Assembly (NCBI GenBank): GCA_027605045.1
Contig: JAQFWX010000025.1
Span: forward strand, 186,001-250,000
Reading direction: 5' to 3'
Source of the DNA: Phallus indusiatus
Taxonomy: Eukaryota > Basidiomycota > Agaricomycetes > Phallales > Phallaceae
Length of the DNA stretch: 64,000 nucleotides
In this document: piece by piece, positions 13,001 to 24,659 of the stretch
How the letters are laid out: the number at the start of each line of letters is the position of its first letter
How positions within the stretch are numbered: position 1 is the stretch's first letter
Made by a program: the position numbers and the translations under genes
Notes under the pieces: model-generated
What the model was told of the DNA's origin: nothing
Database searches by the model: none
Seen by the model: only the letters and a program-made list of their open reading frames with translations

Positions 13001-16000
13001 CTTTACGACACGTCACATTGCAAAAGGACCTGGATACGAAGGAGCTACAAGGCAAGCTTGATCGCGCGGTTAGTATAACCAACCTACACGTACATTTATT
13101 TATCTAAGTCCTTTTCTTTTCAGACCGAAGAGCTATCGAAAACACGCGAGTCCCTTATCGCTGCCCAAACGAGCCAAACGCATCTGCAGCAACGCGCGGA
13201 TGATTTGTCCAAGCAGCTCCAGGCAGGAAATGAGAAGCTCGCGGTATATGAACGTCGTCCAGGCACTTTCATGGTACAACCTGGACAAGACAATGAAATG
13301 CAAAGCCGAGAAGAACAGCTGGAGAGTGAGGTGGCTGAATTAAGGTGAGTTGCCTTTTGTGTGAATAAATGAATGAATTGTTATAAAAAATTGTTGAATA
13401 GGGGATCTATTAAACTTTTGGAGATGGATTTAGAATCATCACGGTCTCAAATTGAGCAGATATCCAATATTAGTCGTGCGAGCGAGACTGCTCTCGAGAA
13501 AGTCAGCGAAGCGTACGAGGATTATAGGAGGTCCACGGAAGCCACACTCGTGGAGAAAGACGTAAGCTCGCTCATTTGTTCATGGCTATCACTGATACTA
13601 ATTTTTTTCAGTCTGCTCTGGAGCGTCTCAGAGACCAACTACGGACCATGGAATCTGAGCTGTCGGCTTCGAATGCTAAATTCAACGAGCTGAATCAACG
13701 GCTTGAAACAGAAAGAGCAGCCTTTTTGAATGACAAGAAGACTCTTGAGGCAACAATTGTTGACATGTCCAGCAACGCAGCAAGCGTTCAGACTGACGAA
13801 GCTGAAAGAGCTAAGATTATTCAATCCATTGAAGAGCGAGCCGCTGTAAGCACACACGTATATATTATGAAAGGTGATTATTTAACTAATGAATCACTTA
13901 GGCTTCCCAAGAATGTTATGAAAGAGAGCTCCTTGCTCATGCCGAAGCTATTAAACACAATGAGCAGCTCAAAGAGCAAGTGTCCACACTGAAGACGCAA
14001 ATTCGCGAACACGAAAACGCTGCGGAAACGGCTCGTGCCATGCTCTCTACAGCCGAAGACAGCTGGCAGACTCAACGGACCGCCTTGGATAAAGAAATTT
14101 CGGATTTAACTTCACGGTAATTTCTCGGTCTTGTATAAGACTCATTTTATCTAATGTTGCGATGTGCTTTAGCTGCCAAGCTCTACAAAAACAAAATACC
14201 GTTTTGCATCAACATCTGGAGGCTGTCAACTCTCAAGCATCTCGCATTCGACAAGTAGCTGAACAGTCAACGACCGACGGTGCCCAAGCTGAAAATGATG
14301 GCTCTGATTTACGACCGGTGGTTGCATATCTTCGCAACGAGAAGGAGATTGTAGATCTACAACTCGAGTTGCACAAACAGGAGAACATGCGATTGAAGAC
14401 TCAGATTGAACATCTCAATCGCAGTCTGGATGAGACAAGGATGAATCTCACTGAAGTAAGACATTTTTTTTTGGTATATTGCTTGTTTACTTAACCGTAT
14501 GAAGGAACGTGAACGGGCTTCGAAATCCGCTGTTTCCGCTTCTCAGCATGCCGGATTATTGGAGCGTATCAATCAACTTAACTTGCTACGCGAAAGCAAT
14601 GCAACTCTGCGTTCTGAATGTGAATCCTACCGTAAACAGGCGGAGTCTTTGGAAGGAAAACTCCGTCAGCTTTCTGCCGAGTTATCGCCCATCAAAGAAG
14701 AAGTTACAACTCTCAAAGCCGAACTTACTTCAAAGGAGGCTCATGTACAGCGTTTGGAGGCTGAAAATCTACAATGGAAGGAGCGAAATCACCAAATCTT
14801 GAGCAAGGTAAATTTATTCGTTTAAAAGCTTTATTCAACAACACGCTCTGAAAAAAAATCAGTTCGAGCGAGTTGATCCAGAAGAAATGCAGCAGCTCAA
14901 GGACAAAGTCTCCACTTTAGAGACTGAAAAAGCTTCTTGGGATACAATTAAAGCGAGCATGGAAACTGAGCTTACGAAGGTTAGTACAATTTATACAACG
15001 TCCTGTGAATGATTAAAAACTAATTAAACTCATCAAACCTTAGACCGAGCAATACAAAGCTAATCTACAAAGCTATAAGACACAATACAGCGAGCTCTAT
15101 AACAAATTACGAGCAGCGATGACGGAGAACAAAGAGTTGATGACTGGAAGAGACACTCTTAAGGCAACTCTTGAAACTCAGGTTCAATCACTCGAATCCG
15201 AGCGGACGGCTCTAAAAGGACAAGTTGATACGCTCACCCAAGAGAAGACTGCGCTGGAAAAGAGTTTGGCAGATGAAAAAGCTCGGCCAGATAAGGTTGC
15301 TTCCGGAGATGTGGCATTGGTATGCTCATAGTCATCTTCATGTTGTCAAATTAGTAAATCCTGGAATTTCTTTTCTTAGCCTCCTGCCAGCGTCGACCAG
15401 GAAGCTGCTGTGAAGGCGGCTGTAGATTCCGCAAAGAGCGCGTGGGAGGAAGAAAAGGCTCAATTAACCAAGGCCAAAAATGAAATCGCGGAGCGAGAGA
15501 AGGTCTGTTCTTATACTCTTGAGAATTTGAGTTAACTAAATGAGTCTTAGGCGGCAACCACCCAATTCCAATCTCTGCTTTCACAAAAAGCTCAATTCGA
15601 AGCCTTGAATGTAAGTCATCACACATCATGATTTACTTTGTCTTCATATCATCTCTCTAGAAAAAATTACAGCAACGCTTGGCTGATGAATACAAGAAAC
15701 AAAGCGAGCAGCAAACGTCGCAAGAACAAATACTCGCTGCCAAGGTTGCAGAGGCCACTGCTCAGCTTACTCGGGAACACGAAGCAGCACTACAAAGTGC
15801 AGTGGCAGATGCGACAGCCAGCGCGAAAGCAGGAGTGCAAGATGTCGCTTCTGATGCCCTAGCTCAACCTTATCCCGATTTGGAGACCCTGAAACAGCAG
15901 CACAAGCAAGAATTAACTGAACTGGAGGCTCGACTGACGCAGAAATATGAAGCGGATCTGAAGTCTCAGAAAGAGCCTGTTCCCGTTGATGCTGCTCCCG

Positions 16001-16824
16001 AGGTCGTGGAGAACATTGTTAAAGAACGCATGGAAGCCTTCCAAAAAGAGCACGAGCAAAAACTGACAGATGCCATTGAAAGAGGTCGTCGTGAGGTCAA
16101 TATGAAGCTGAAACTCAAAGACGGACAATTGGCAAAGGCTTTAGCTGGGAAGAAGGAACTGGAAGACCAAATCAAAACACTGATGGAACAGCTTACCGCC
16201 GCTGGGATCACACCGCCTGCCGCTCCCGCGACTCCAACCACCGTTGTTGTACCCACCACCCCTAGCATCAAACCTCAAGGACCTCCGGCTACTCCCATTA
16301 CAGCCCCAGCTGCACCCGCTGCACCACCGGCCACACCTGCTACGCCAACCGCGCCAAGAGCTCCAACAGTACCACCAGCACCAGGGCCTTCAACATCAGC
16401 AGCACCAGCCGCTACGTCAGCTGGGCCATCCACACTCCCACCCAAACCATCAGCCACTGTAGTACCGGTTTCAAAAGCATTAGCGGGAGCAGCCGGTCAG
16501 ACTGCACATCCTGTTCGCGGAGGCGCTCGAGGCCGAGGTCGAGGTGTCAGTATACGTGGTGGAGCTGCGGCAGCAGCAGCAGCACAAGGAGGAGTAGGTC
16601 GCGGTGGTGGAGGGGTTCTTGCTCAGGTTAATAGTGCAGCAGCAGCATCTCCGTCTGGAACATCGATTTTGGGAGCTGCTGCGGCTGCAGCTAATAAGCG
16701 ACCCCGAGAAGAGGGTGAACCTTCTCCAGCTGATCCGCAATCTTTGGCTAAACGATTGCGTGGTACACCGCCAGTTACTTTACAAAGGAATCGTCATCTC
16801 CCGACTACAGATGCACCTCAGTAG
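10036..16824 (+). CDS. MLP1: Nuclear pore basket protein, Mlp1/TPR homologue
   Basis: Eighteen exons join exactly in frame (5,823 coding bases, 1,940 residues), from ATG at 10036 to TAG at 16822-16824. Nearly the whole protein to about residue 1,600 is long heptad coiled coil, for example RLIELLEKRTAEAKKRVEEV and LRVIRELGDKLERVTKEQYE. It also carries the TPR/MLP segment around FMKGVKLSDLFDDNRRLKEE. The C-terminus changes to an Ala/Pro-rich tail, an RG-rich stretch (RGGARGRGRGVSIRGG) and a bipartite basic signal (KRPREEGE ... LAKRLR) consistent with nuclear import. Known role of the family: filament of the nuclear basket, mRNA export surveillance and chromatin tethering. Exon 6 ends at an AG|GCGAGT donor at 12907, a GC-AG intron. 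The gene converges on the kinase gene ending at 17255. Confidence 0.93.
12907..12962 (+). other. GC-AG intron in the MLP1/TPR gene
   Basis: The only junction that keeps the coiled-coil frame (LEVQ-S-QDLKQQ) removes 12907-12962. The donor reads CAAAG|GCGAGT, with GC instead of GT, and the acceptor is ttctttag|C. A GT two codons later would shift the frame away from the coiled coil. GC-AG introns are a known minor class in fungi. Confidence 0.7.
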
Positions 16825-16956
16825 TGGATTCAATGATATATTTATATATCTCATTTCTTTCTCTTTTTTCTTTCTTTCTTTCTTATCACCCAATTGAAGT
16901 CGTATATAATCGTTTTGTATCATTCAGTAATATCATTGTATAATCAAGAATCATAA

Positions 16957-16978
16957 AAAAACGACCCAGGTCGTTTTT
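16957..16978. terminator. Near-perfect palindrome between convergent genes, possible shared 3'-end signal
   Basis: A ten-base arm (AAAAACGACC at 16957-16966) and its exact complement (GGTCGTTTTT at 16969-16978) flank a central CA. The element lies 130 bases past the MLP1/TPR stop and about 280 bases past the kinase stop on the opposite strand. Its A-run and T-run flanks put a T-rich tract downstream of the stem on both strands. A role in 3'-end formation is an inference. Confidence 0.4.
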
Positions 16979-17254
16979 CTACTACCATTCAATCATCAAA
17001 ACATACAAGCTCGTTATAACGTTAAAGAAAGCTAACTTAAATAGTACTAATCATTCAACACATAAGAATGTTAAAAAAACGTCAGCGACGCGAGCGTAAT
17101 AGCGGAATAATATGCCGTCAAGAAGTTCGTTAAAGAGGCATCGGCAGGAATCGTTACAAAAAAAAAACATCACAAAACATAGCAAAGCGTGTCGACAGCG
17201 TATTTCTTTCAAGAAAAGAACATTGATAACGTTCAACTTTGAGTTTGTTTGAGT

Positions 17255-20200
17255 TTACACAACTCGGGACAGTCTTTTGGAGACTGTTCCACCGGTTATG
17301 ACCTTCAGCGCACGGCGCATGAATGAGATTGTGTTTCCTTCATCCCGTCGATTCGGGCGAGCGTGTGAATGTGAGTAGGAAGCGTTCAGTGCTCCTAATT
17401 CGTTCACAGAAGCGACTTTACGAGGGGTTTCAGGAGGAACAACCACGCCTCGTCTGGTTGAATGGAAAAGATTGGGATTGCGTTTGAAAGGCTCGGGACT
17501 AACGATGTTAGACGTGACGATATTAGATTCGTATCCTTTGCCAACACGTCTTACGCTGTGACTAGCCATGAGAATTTGATCGTAATCCGCTTCGACTGGA
17601 GAGTTGAGTTTCTGAACCGTTGGAGGGATATTTGGATCCACGGGAGTCAGTACTGCACGAAGACGCTCCGAGGGGGTGAAGCTTGGTTCTGGATCTTCAT
17701 CAGCCTTTGGGATGAAGAATGCATTAGGATCAATGATGGCCGATAGACGGGTTGGAGGACGAGTTGGGCTCCGAACCAGTGATTCTATATATGAAAGTTC
17801 CAAGCATGAGAAATATTAAATAAAAAAAAACTTGATCATCCTGTTTGACGAACCTCTAGTAGGGTCCATTTGGAGGTTGATCAAAGGCGTAATTGGCCGA
17901 GAAAGACTATATGGATTGGACGGATCCCAAGATTCTTTCTCCTTGGCGTCCGATCGTTTTCCCGTAGCAGGCATTTCAGAAGGCGGTGAACCAACTGTAC
18001 GTCGACGGGGACGATGTGCCTGCGAACCGTTTTTGGTTTCAGTCGACATTTTATTCGACAATAATTCATCAGACTCGGCGCGTCGATTTCCCTGGAATGT
18101 ATGATGAGGTGGAAGAGGAGGCAGCGGGGTCATGCTTCCTGCTGCAAAGCTGGCTCGAGCATCTTCGACCACCCTCTCAACATTTCGGATCCAAATGGTC
18201 ATACGATCCAGGCGGTTGTCGGCAGCCAACTGTTCGTTCCGGATTGCTTGACGAACAGTGGGCAATGAACTTTTGACTAAAAGAAATGATTAATACCTAA
18301 TTTCAACAGGTTCAAACAAAAACAAAAAACTAACCATTGCGAATAGCAGAATCGTTCTCCCAGGACTCTTTCGAGTCCTCGTTCGAATGCATATAGCTGC
18401 TATCGTTGTCACGACTAAGTTCAGGAGCGACAACAGACAGACCACTCGCTGATCTGTTGTTCTTATGGCCATTGATAGTGGAATTTTTGTATAGGCGTAC
18501 ACCTTTGCCTACATCAATACCCAGTCAGCCGAAAAAGCTCGTCATACAATAGCGAGGGCTAAACAAAAAAGTTATCAATCACCTAAAGACCCTTTAATCC
18601 CTTTTCTGATCGCGGAAAAGCCGGAGGTGATCTTTGGTGGATCGTCAGCATTGTTGTCATCTAGTCCTGGAGGTGGGTCGACTAAGGATTATCAAGATCA
18701 GATCTAATCAACGCGACCACGAAACAAAAGAGACACACTCGCACCTTCAACAACAGGCCCTAAATGACCGTTGATCTTCACACTTGGGAACGGCGGGACG
18801 TCTAGAAATTGTGATTCGTTGACACCGTTGGTGATAACCTTGGTCAAGTCGACAAGAACGCGCGTTTGGGTGTTGGATAGGTCACTTGGATCGTCTCGCT
18901 TTGGTCGGTCAACATCTATACTTTTAGATTTATGGAGGGCAGAAAATGCTGCAGGCATGGGTTTTCGAGTAGGAACGCGTCGGCCGATTCCAGTTCGTGA
19001 AGTACCACTAATACTTTGGTTTTCCTTGGATGTGAATGAGCTAGATGTGATGATTGAAGCGCGATGACTTGTATTATTGGGAGAAGCGATTAGATTCGTA
19101 TCCCCTTTGGCAACCGTCACACTTAGGACGCTTTTGACATCAGGGCGTACGCTTGTTTGTGATGGAGAAGCCAAACTAATATTTCCCGTTTCAGTAGTGA
19201 AACTCGCAACTTTCTTTGTAACATCTGTGAAAGAAGAAAAAAAATTGAATAAAAAAAAGCGCATCAATTTCACATTATTACACATATGGACATAAGAAGT
19301 ATAACATACTCCTTGTAAAAGAGACGTCCGGTTGTGCCGCCTTACTTGGCGAAATCACCTTGGCACTCTGTGTGCGCTGATGACCATGGGGCTGCTTCCT
19401 CCGGTCGGAAATAAGGTCTGCATTCTCTTTGTTATTGTTGTTGTTGTTGACATTGTTACCCTTTCTAATAGATTTCACAACGGGCGTATAACGATTTTGA
19501 ACCGACACAGTCTTGAGTAAACTTGAGGGAGGAGACAGCGCACTTCTATCGGAAGCAACTTCAATAAGCCGAGAGGCTTCTATTTCTGAAATATTGCGGG
19601 GTGACAATGGGAGACGAGATGGGGGTTTTTCTATCAAAGTCAATTTCACTTCTTACATGCATGAGGTGGAGAAGATGGTACTTACGAGGGGTCTCTGGTT
19701 TATCAGGATCAAAGTATGAATCGTTTAAAGCGACGGGGGCAGTTATCCGAAGATCGGCATTTGGCAAGATCATCTTGCGCAAGAGTCTCTCCAGTCCTTT
19801 TTAATTAATGTGAAGCGATAAGTAAACAATTTTAGAAATCAAATAAAAAACGGCCAGCGCACCTTTACTCATAGCCCATTTGCCAACCCATTTGCCTTTC
19901 ACTGTACGTGCCCAGTACTTCTCTAGTTCCTGAAATTGAAGCATTATACGCGACACGTGGGAGGGAGTGGGAAAATGACTTACCGCTTTCGTGCTAAATG
20001 TTTCAGTCTTTCCGTCAGGTTCGGCGTGTTCAAACGGGGTCCGTCCCCTCAGGATTTCGAATAGGGTCACGCCGAGACTCCAAACGTCGCTTTTACGCGT
20101 ATCGTGAGGGAGACCACGAGCCCTTTCGGGTGATAAATACTAGAAACACGATGAGTTAGTAATTAGTTGGCAAAATTTAACCGTCGTTGAGGCATATATA

Positions 20201-21081
20201 CACACTTCTGGAGTGCCATATGCTAGATTGGACAGGAACGCCTTGGATGAACGCGAATCATATTTCTCGGCAAAACCAAAATCGACAAGGACTGGAACGG
20301 GGGGATCTGTGGCTGTAAGGAGGATATTTGCTGGTCTGCATTGAATGATAGATTGAGAACGCGAAAAAAGGGACGCGGAACACGTAAAACACACTTGATG
20401 TCATTGTGTACAACACCGCGAGCGTGTAGAAACGCGACGGCCGAAATGAGAGACAAAAACCACGGTTTGGCGCGTGCTTCTGGAACTTCTACTGGTACAA
20501 GGGCGGGTAAATAAGTCCTAGGGAGAGTGAGTCATTGAAGACGAGGGAAAGTAGATTATACCTACATTGTTATGAGAGCATAGCTGGGTGTGATAATGAA
20601 GTTGTGAAAGGGATGATAGACGGATGTGGATCGTTCTTGAATGACCGAACAATCTACAGATCGCCAGTTTAGCTGAGCACTAGTAGGTTAGACGAAGTTG
20701 AAATTACCTTCATCTCGTTCCATCTACGGGTGACAATTCAAACGCGTTTATCAGTTATCAATTAGATAATAGGCTGCACTTACAGCGATCGGACCCTAGC
20801 GGCTGTTGTCGGCGTTTTACTTCGATGAACAAGTTTCACGGCAACCCTGCTAGTAGGACTGTGAGCATCTGCGTCTGAATCGGTGTTGGCTTGCTTGGGA
20901 CGACATAGCCAGACACTGCCCCAGTTACCGAATCCAATCTAATATACGTCAATGAGTGAATTCTGCATATGAACGAGGAAATCTGCCTGACCTCTTCGAT
21001 AAACTGGTAACGCTCGCTCAAAGCCTGGTCGGATAGCGAGAAGATGTCTGCTGCCTCGGCTGGCGGGGGGATGAGTGCCAT
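17255..21081 (-). CDS. Ser/Thr protein kinase with long disordered C-terminal tail, apparent 1-nt frameshift
   Basis: Fifteen exons from ATG at 21081 to the stop at 17255-17257. The kinase domain covers roughly residues 25-300: glycine loop IGFGNWGSVW, VAVKLVH with the ATP-binding Lys, helix-C Glu in LWNEMKIV, catalytic loop HNDIKPAN, VDFGFAEKYD in place of DFG-x, GTPEYLSPERARG and the subdomain IX motif SDVWSLGVTLFEIL. The remaining 650 residues are Ser/Asn/Lys-rich and end in the basic FMRRALKVITGGTVSKRL. Catalytic residues are all present. A 16-base micro-exon (20708-20723) encodes part of helix C. In exon 4 (20566-20653) the frame changes between HPSIIPF and HNFIITPSYALI near 20604-20606. 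Summed exons are one base short of a multiple of three, so one base appears missing. The kinase subfamily was not identified. Confidence 0.85.
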
Positions 21082-21734
21082 GGGTGGAAGAGCGAGGAAA
21101 GGGAAGATGAAGGGGAAAGCGCTGACATACACACACACAGGGATGCTCGCTTGAGCCCAGAACAGGCGAAATTTGTGTCATGTTATGCTCCGTCACCGTC
21201 ACCGTCACGCTCAGTCTTGTTGACACCCGGTTTCGCGTACCCGTGGGAAGCTGACAAATACATCGTGTAGCATGGACGCGCTCTGGGCTCTTGTGGTGTC
21301 CCACTGCCAGCTTCCAGCTTTAGCTCAGGGCAGCTCATTTTGGCTTTGACACTGGTTTTTCATTTGTTGCAAATTCACTGAAACGGCACTCCACATGTCT
21401 TTAATGCTTCTGCCTACTTAATCTCGGATTTGCGGCCCAAGCTCACTGACGGAACCTGTCACCCAACCGCAGTTTCTTTTTGCGAATAAAATCGACACTG
21501 GGAAAACATATACACATCGGCCGAAACCCAGACATCGAGTATCAGAATTCGGAATTAAGCTGGTATACAATCAATTATACCCGCATCTAGTCCAGCTCTG
21601 GACGTTTGGTCAAGTCATTAGTCTCGGTCATTCATGACGTCGACTGGGATCAGCAAACCTGTTTCAACGAAATTATGCAGCTGAAGAATATCATTACACA
21701 ATTTCCAAGTGGAACTTGGCTTGCATAGTCCACA
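21082..21734. other. Promoter side of the kinase gene
   Basis: About 650 bases upstream of the leftward kinase gene. The only local pattern seen is three tandem copies of CGTCAC near 21186-21206. No gene or transposon end is supported. Confidence 0.4.
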
Positions 21735-22116
21735 CTTCTTTTCTCATAACGCTCGCCTGCCAGCGGACGTATCCACCCTCCGGTGAGTTCATTCAAATAT
21801 CCCGTCGAATCCCGTTGCTTCGTTAAGGTCCTAATGGGCTATTTTCTCAGCCGTATTGATTTTTTGATACGCTCAGCTTCAATTGACCGAAACGATCGCG
21901 TCACGTGTAAGAGTACATCAAAATCACCATGTATCCTATTTCTTATCTTCGTGGGTTCGTTTTGCCCCAATAGAAATTCTGCCTAGTGGATACTGAGATT
22001 TTCCAAGATAACGCAATTACTTAATGGGTTCGATACCTCTTATTTAAAGAAGTCTGGTCCTTCTCTCGGTCTTGCCACCACGAAGTGCTCCAAGCTTCCT
22101 TTCTGTCGTATCTACT
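21735..22116 (+). promoter_or_regulatory. Duplicated 5' flank of permease copy A
   Basis: This stretch is clearly similar to 25708-26015 in front of copy B. Shared blocks include CAGCGGACGTATCCA, GGCTATTTTCTCA and CCAAGATAACGCAA. Copy A carries about 80 extra bases (roughly 21847-21930) absent from B, including a CACGTG E-box-type site at 21902-21907 and a short inverted repeat CGTAT/ATACG near 21852-21871. Promoter duplication is read directly from the sequence. A regulatory effect of the extra segment is inference. Confidence 0.6.
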
Positions 22117-24626
22117 ATGTCATCGGAGAAAGACCGCACGACTACAAACCGCAACGACGTACACCTCGCCGACGCAGAACTGTTGGAAACGCTCGGTTAT
22201 AAACAGGAATTCAAACGAGAGTTTACAGCATTTGAAGTCTTTGGTACGTGTAACCCCGTTGAAATAAGGAATTCGATTATGTGACTTTAAATAGGCATTG
22301 CTTTCTCTATTATCGGTTTGCTTCCCTCTATCGCGTCAGTCCTGTTTTATGCGGTGCCGAATGGAGGTCCTGTTGGCATGGTATGTTTCTACTTACAGTA
22401 ACGATTGATTGTATCACGATCCGATTTTACTAGGTTTGGGGGTGGCTTATTACGAGTTCGTTCATCTTGACGATCGGAGCATCTATGGCTGAACTTGCTA
22501 GCGCTGCGCCTACATCCGGAGGCTTATACTTTTGGACATAGTATGTTCACTAATACACTTTCCGTGATTTTGACTCAACTTTGTCTTGTCAGTAAATATT
22601 CCAGCCCGTCTACCCGCAATTTGCTATGCTGGATCGTTGGTTACGCAAATACATTGGGAAGTATATCTGCCGTCGCCAGTATTGACTGGGGGTGTGCTGT
22701 ACAAGTATGTATAAAACATTTTCAGATGATTTTTCTGATCTTTTATAGATAATGGCTGCAGCGACAATTGGGTCGAAAGATCAGAGCTTTGTTCCGACTT
22801 CTGGCCAAACATAGTATGTTAAAAACCTTCACGTCTGCATCCAAACCTGATAATTTCGACTTAGTTTGACATACCTTGGTATTCTCCTGACGCATGCCGT
22901 CATCTGCTCCCTCGGCACCCGGATTTTAGCACGTTTGCAAGGCGTATACGTGGTATTAAATATTGCGTATGTAATCGACAATTTCCCAAAAGTGTTATCT
23001 TCTTCCTTAAATCATTTTGATAGACTTTGTTTGGCAATAATCATTGTATTGCCGATATTAACGCCTAAATCTTTCAAAAACGAAGCATCTTTCGCTCTGG
23101 GAAATTTCACGAACCGTAAGCATGTTACTTTATTTTGATTTAGAGAATTCAACCATTTACCCTTTGCGTCGTTTTATAGTCAGCGGTTACCCCAGTGGTT
23201 TCGCATTTTTCCTCAGCTGGTTAGCTCCAGCATGGACAATCGGTAAATTCCCAATTTCATGTCATACTTCCTCTCACCTTACCCTTATCGTTATAGGTTC
23301 TTTCGATTCCTCCGTGCATATAAGCGAAGAAGCGTTCGTACCTCGTACTTAATCGTTGACCAAATTTCCTAAAATAATATCACAGTACAAATGCTGCGAT
23401 AGCAGTTCCATGGGCTATAGTTGGGGCTATTGGTATCAGCGGTTTATTGGGTACCATTATCAATATTGTCCTTGCCTTCTACGCTGGCAAAGATATGGCA
23501 TCCATCGTCAATAATCCCATTGGTCAGCCGATGGCAACAGTACGTGAAAATATTCAATCCGTTTTAGATTGAGGTCATTGACTCTTTCATGTGGTTAGAT
23601 TATTTTCAACAGTCTTGGTTCTAAGGGAGCACTTGCCCTGTGGACCTTCATCGCTTTGGTTCAATACATGATGGGCAGCAGCATGGTAAATTTTTCTCGG
23701 GTACAGCGTTCACCGAACTTAACTTGTCAATTCAGCTTCTCGCTGCGTCGCGTCAAACATTCGCCTTTTCGCGAGATGGAGCTTTGCCGTTATCAAAATA
23801 CTTGTACCGCATTAATGGCTTCACTGAAACCCCAGTCAACAGTTAGTTTCCTCGAGCGGTACCAAAAACTACAATTGGGTTGCTAACATGTTGACATAGC
23901 TGTCTGGTTCGTCGCTTGTTTGTCGGCCACCTTGGGATTATTAGCATTTGGAGGGCCTTCCGCGACTAATGCTTTATTCTCGGTACGCTGTTCGCATTCG
24001 TCGCGAATCTTTATCTAACATGTGATTTCAGTTATCGGTTGTAGGAAGTAATATTGCTGTGAGTTCAATCTTCATCATTTTCTCATCGTTAATTAATTTC
24101 AAATTTTTCGGTAGTATTCCATCCCAATTGCTGTTCGCCATATCTTTTCTCGGGATACATTCGTGCCTGGGCCTTTTTCTTTAGGGAGATGGGTGAGTCA
24201 TTTTTATTCTCAAGTTTCTAGCACCTGTCTGAATTTTTAAAATTCTAGTCCTTGTTAATTTCAGTTATTGCCGTCACATTCATGTGCTGGATCAACATAA
24301 TATTCTTCTTCCCAACCTCACCTAATCCTAATATTCAAAACATGAATTATGGTAAGGGTCTCAAAATCTATTTTTTTTCCTATTTTGACTTGACATTTAT
24401 TTTAGCGGTTGTCGTCGTCGCAGGTTCTTTGGTAGGGAGTCTCGGCTGGTATTATTTCCCAGTGTACGGAGGAGTACACTGGTTCACTGGCCCGATGAAG
24501 ACAGTCGAGCCAGTGAATAAACAATCAGAGTCGGACGATAGTCCTAGTCGTGATGAGAGCACAAAGAAAACCCCGGAGGGAAGTATATCGGAGAAAGTAT
24601 TAGATGTAACAACTCGCAATGAATAA
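22117..24626 (+). CDS. APC-superfamily amino acid/choline/GABA permease, copy A
   Basis: Seventeen short exons separated by 40-70 bp introns join in frame from ATG at 22117 (MSSEKDRTTTNRNDVHLADA) to TAA at 24624-24626. The protein has the typical length of about 520 residues and around twelve hydrophobic segments. Family marks of the fungal amino acid/choline transporter group (UGA4/BAT1-like) include ELLETLGYKQEFKREFTAFE before TM1, PNGGPVGMVWGW, TSGGLYFWTYKYS in the TM3 region and the C-terminal GGVHWFTGP. Expected location is plasma or vacuolar membrane, importing GABA, choline or amino acids by cation symport. Substrate cannot be told from sequence. A second, intact, closely similar gene with the same exon layout starts at 26016. 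The cytosolic tail is Ser/Lys-rich and may be a phosphorylation or ubiquitination site. Confidence 0.92.
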
Positions 24627-24659
24627 GAATAGCCTGCTATGTTTTAGATCTGATTTATT

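Noticed and set aside
15966..16740. Several minus-strand frames opposite the Ala/Pro-rich tail of MLP1/TPR
   Set aside because: Low-complexity shadows of a confirmed exon.
21186..21206. CGTCAC triplication considered as a regulatory array
   Set aside because: Only three copies. It may be a minor microsatellite.
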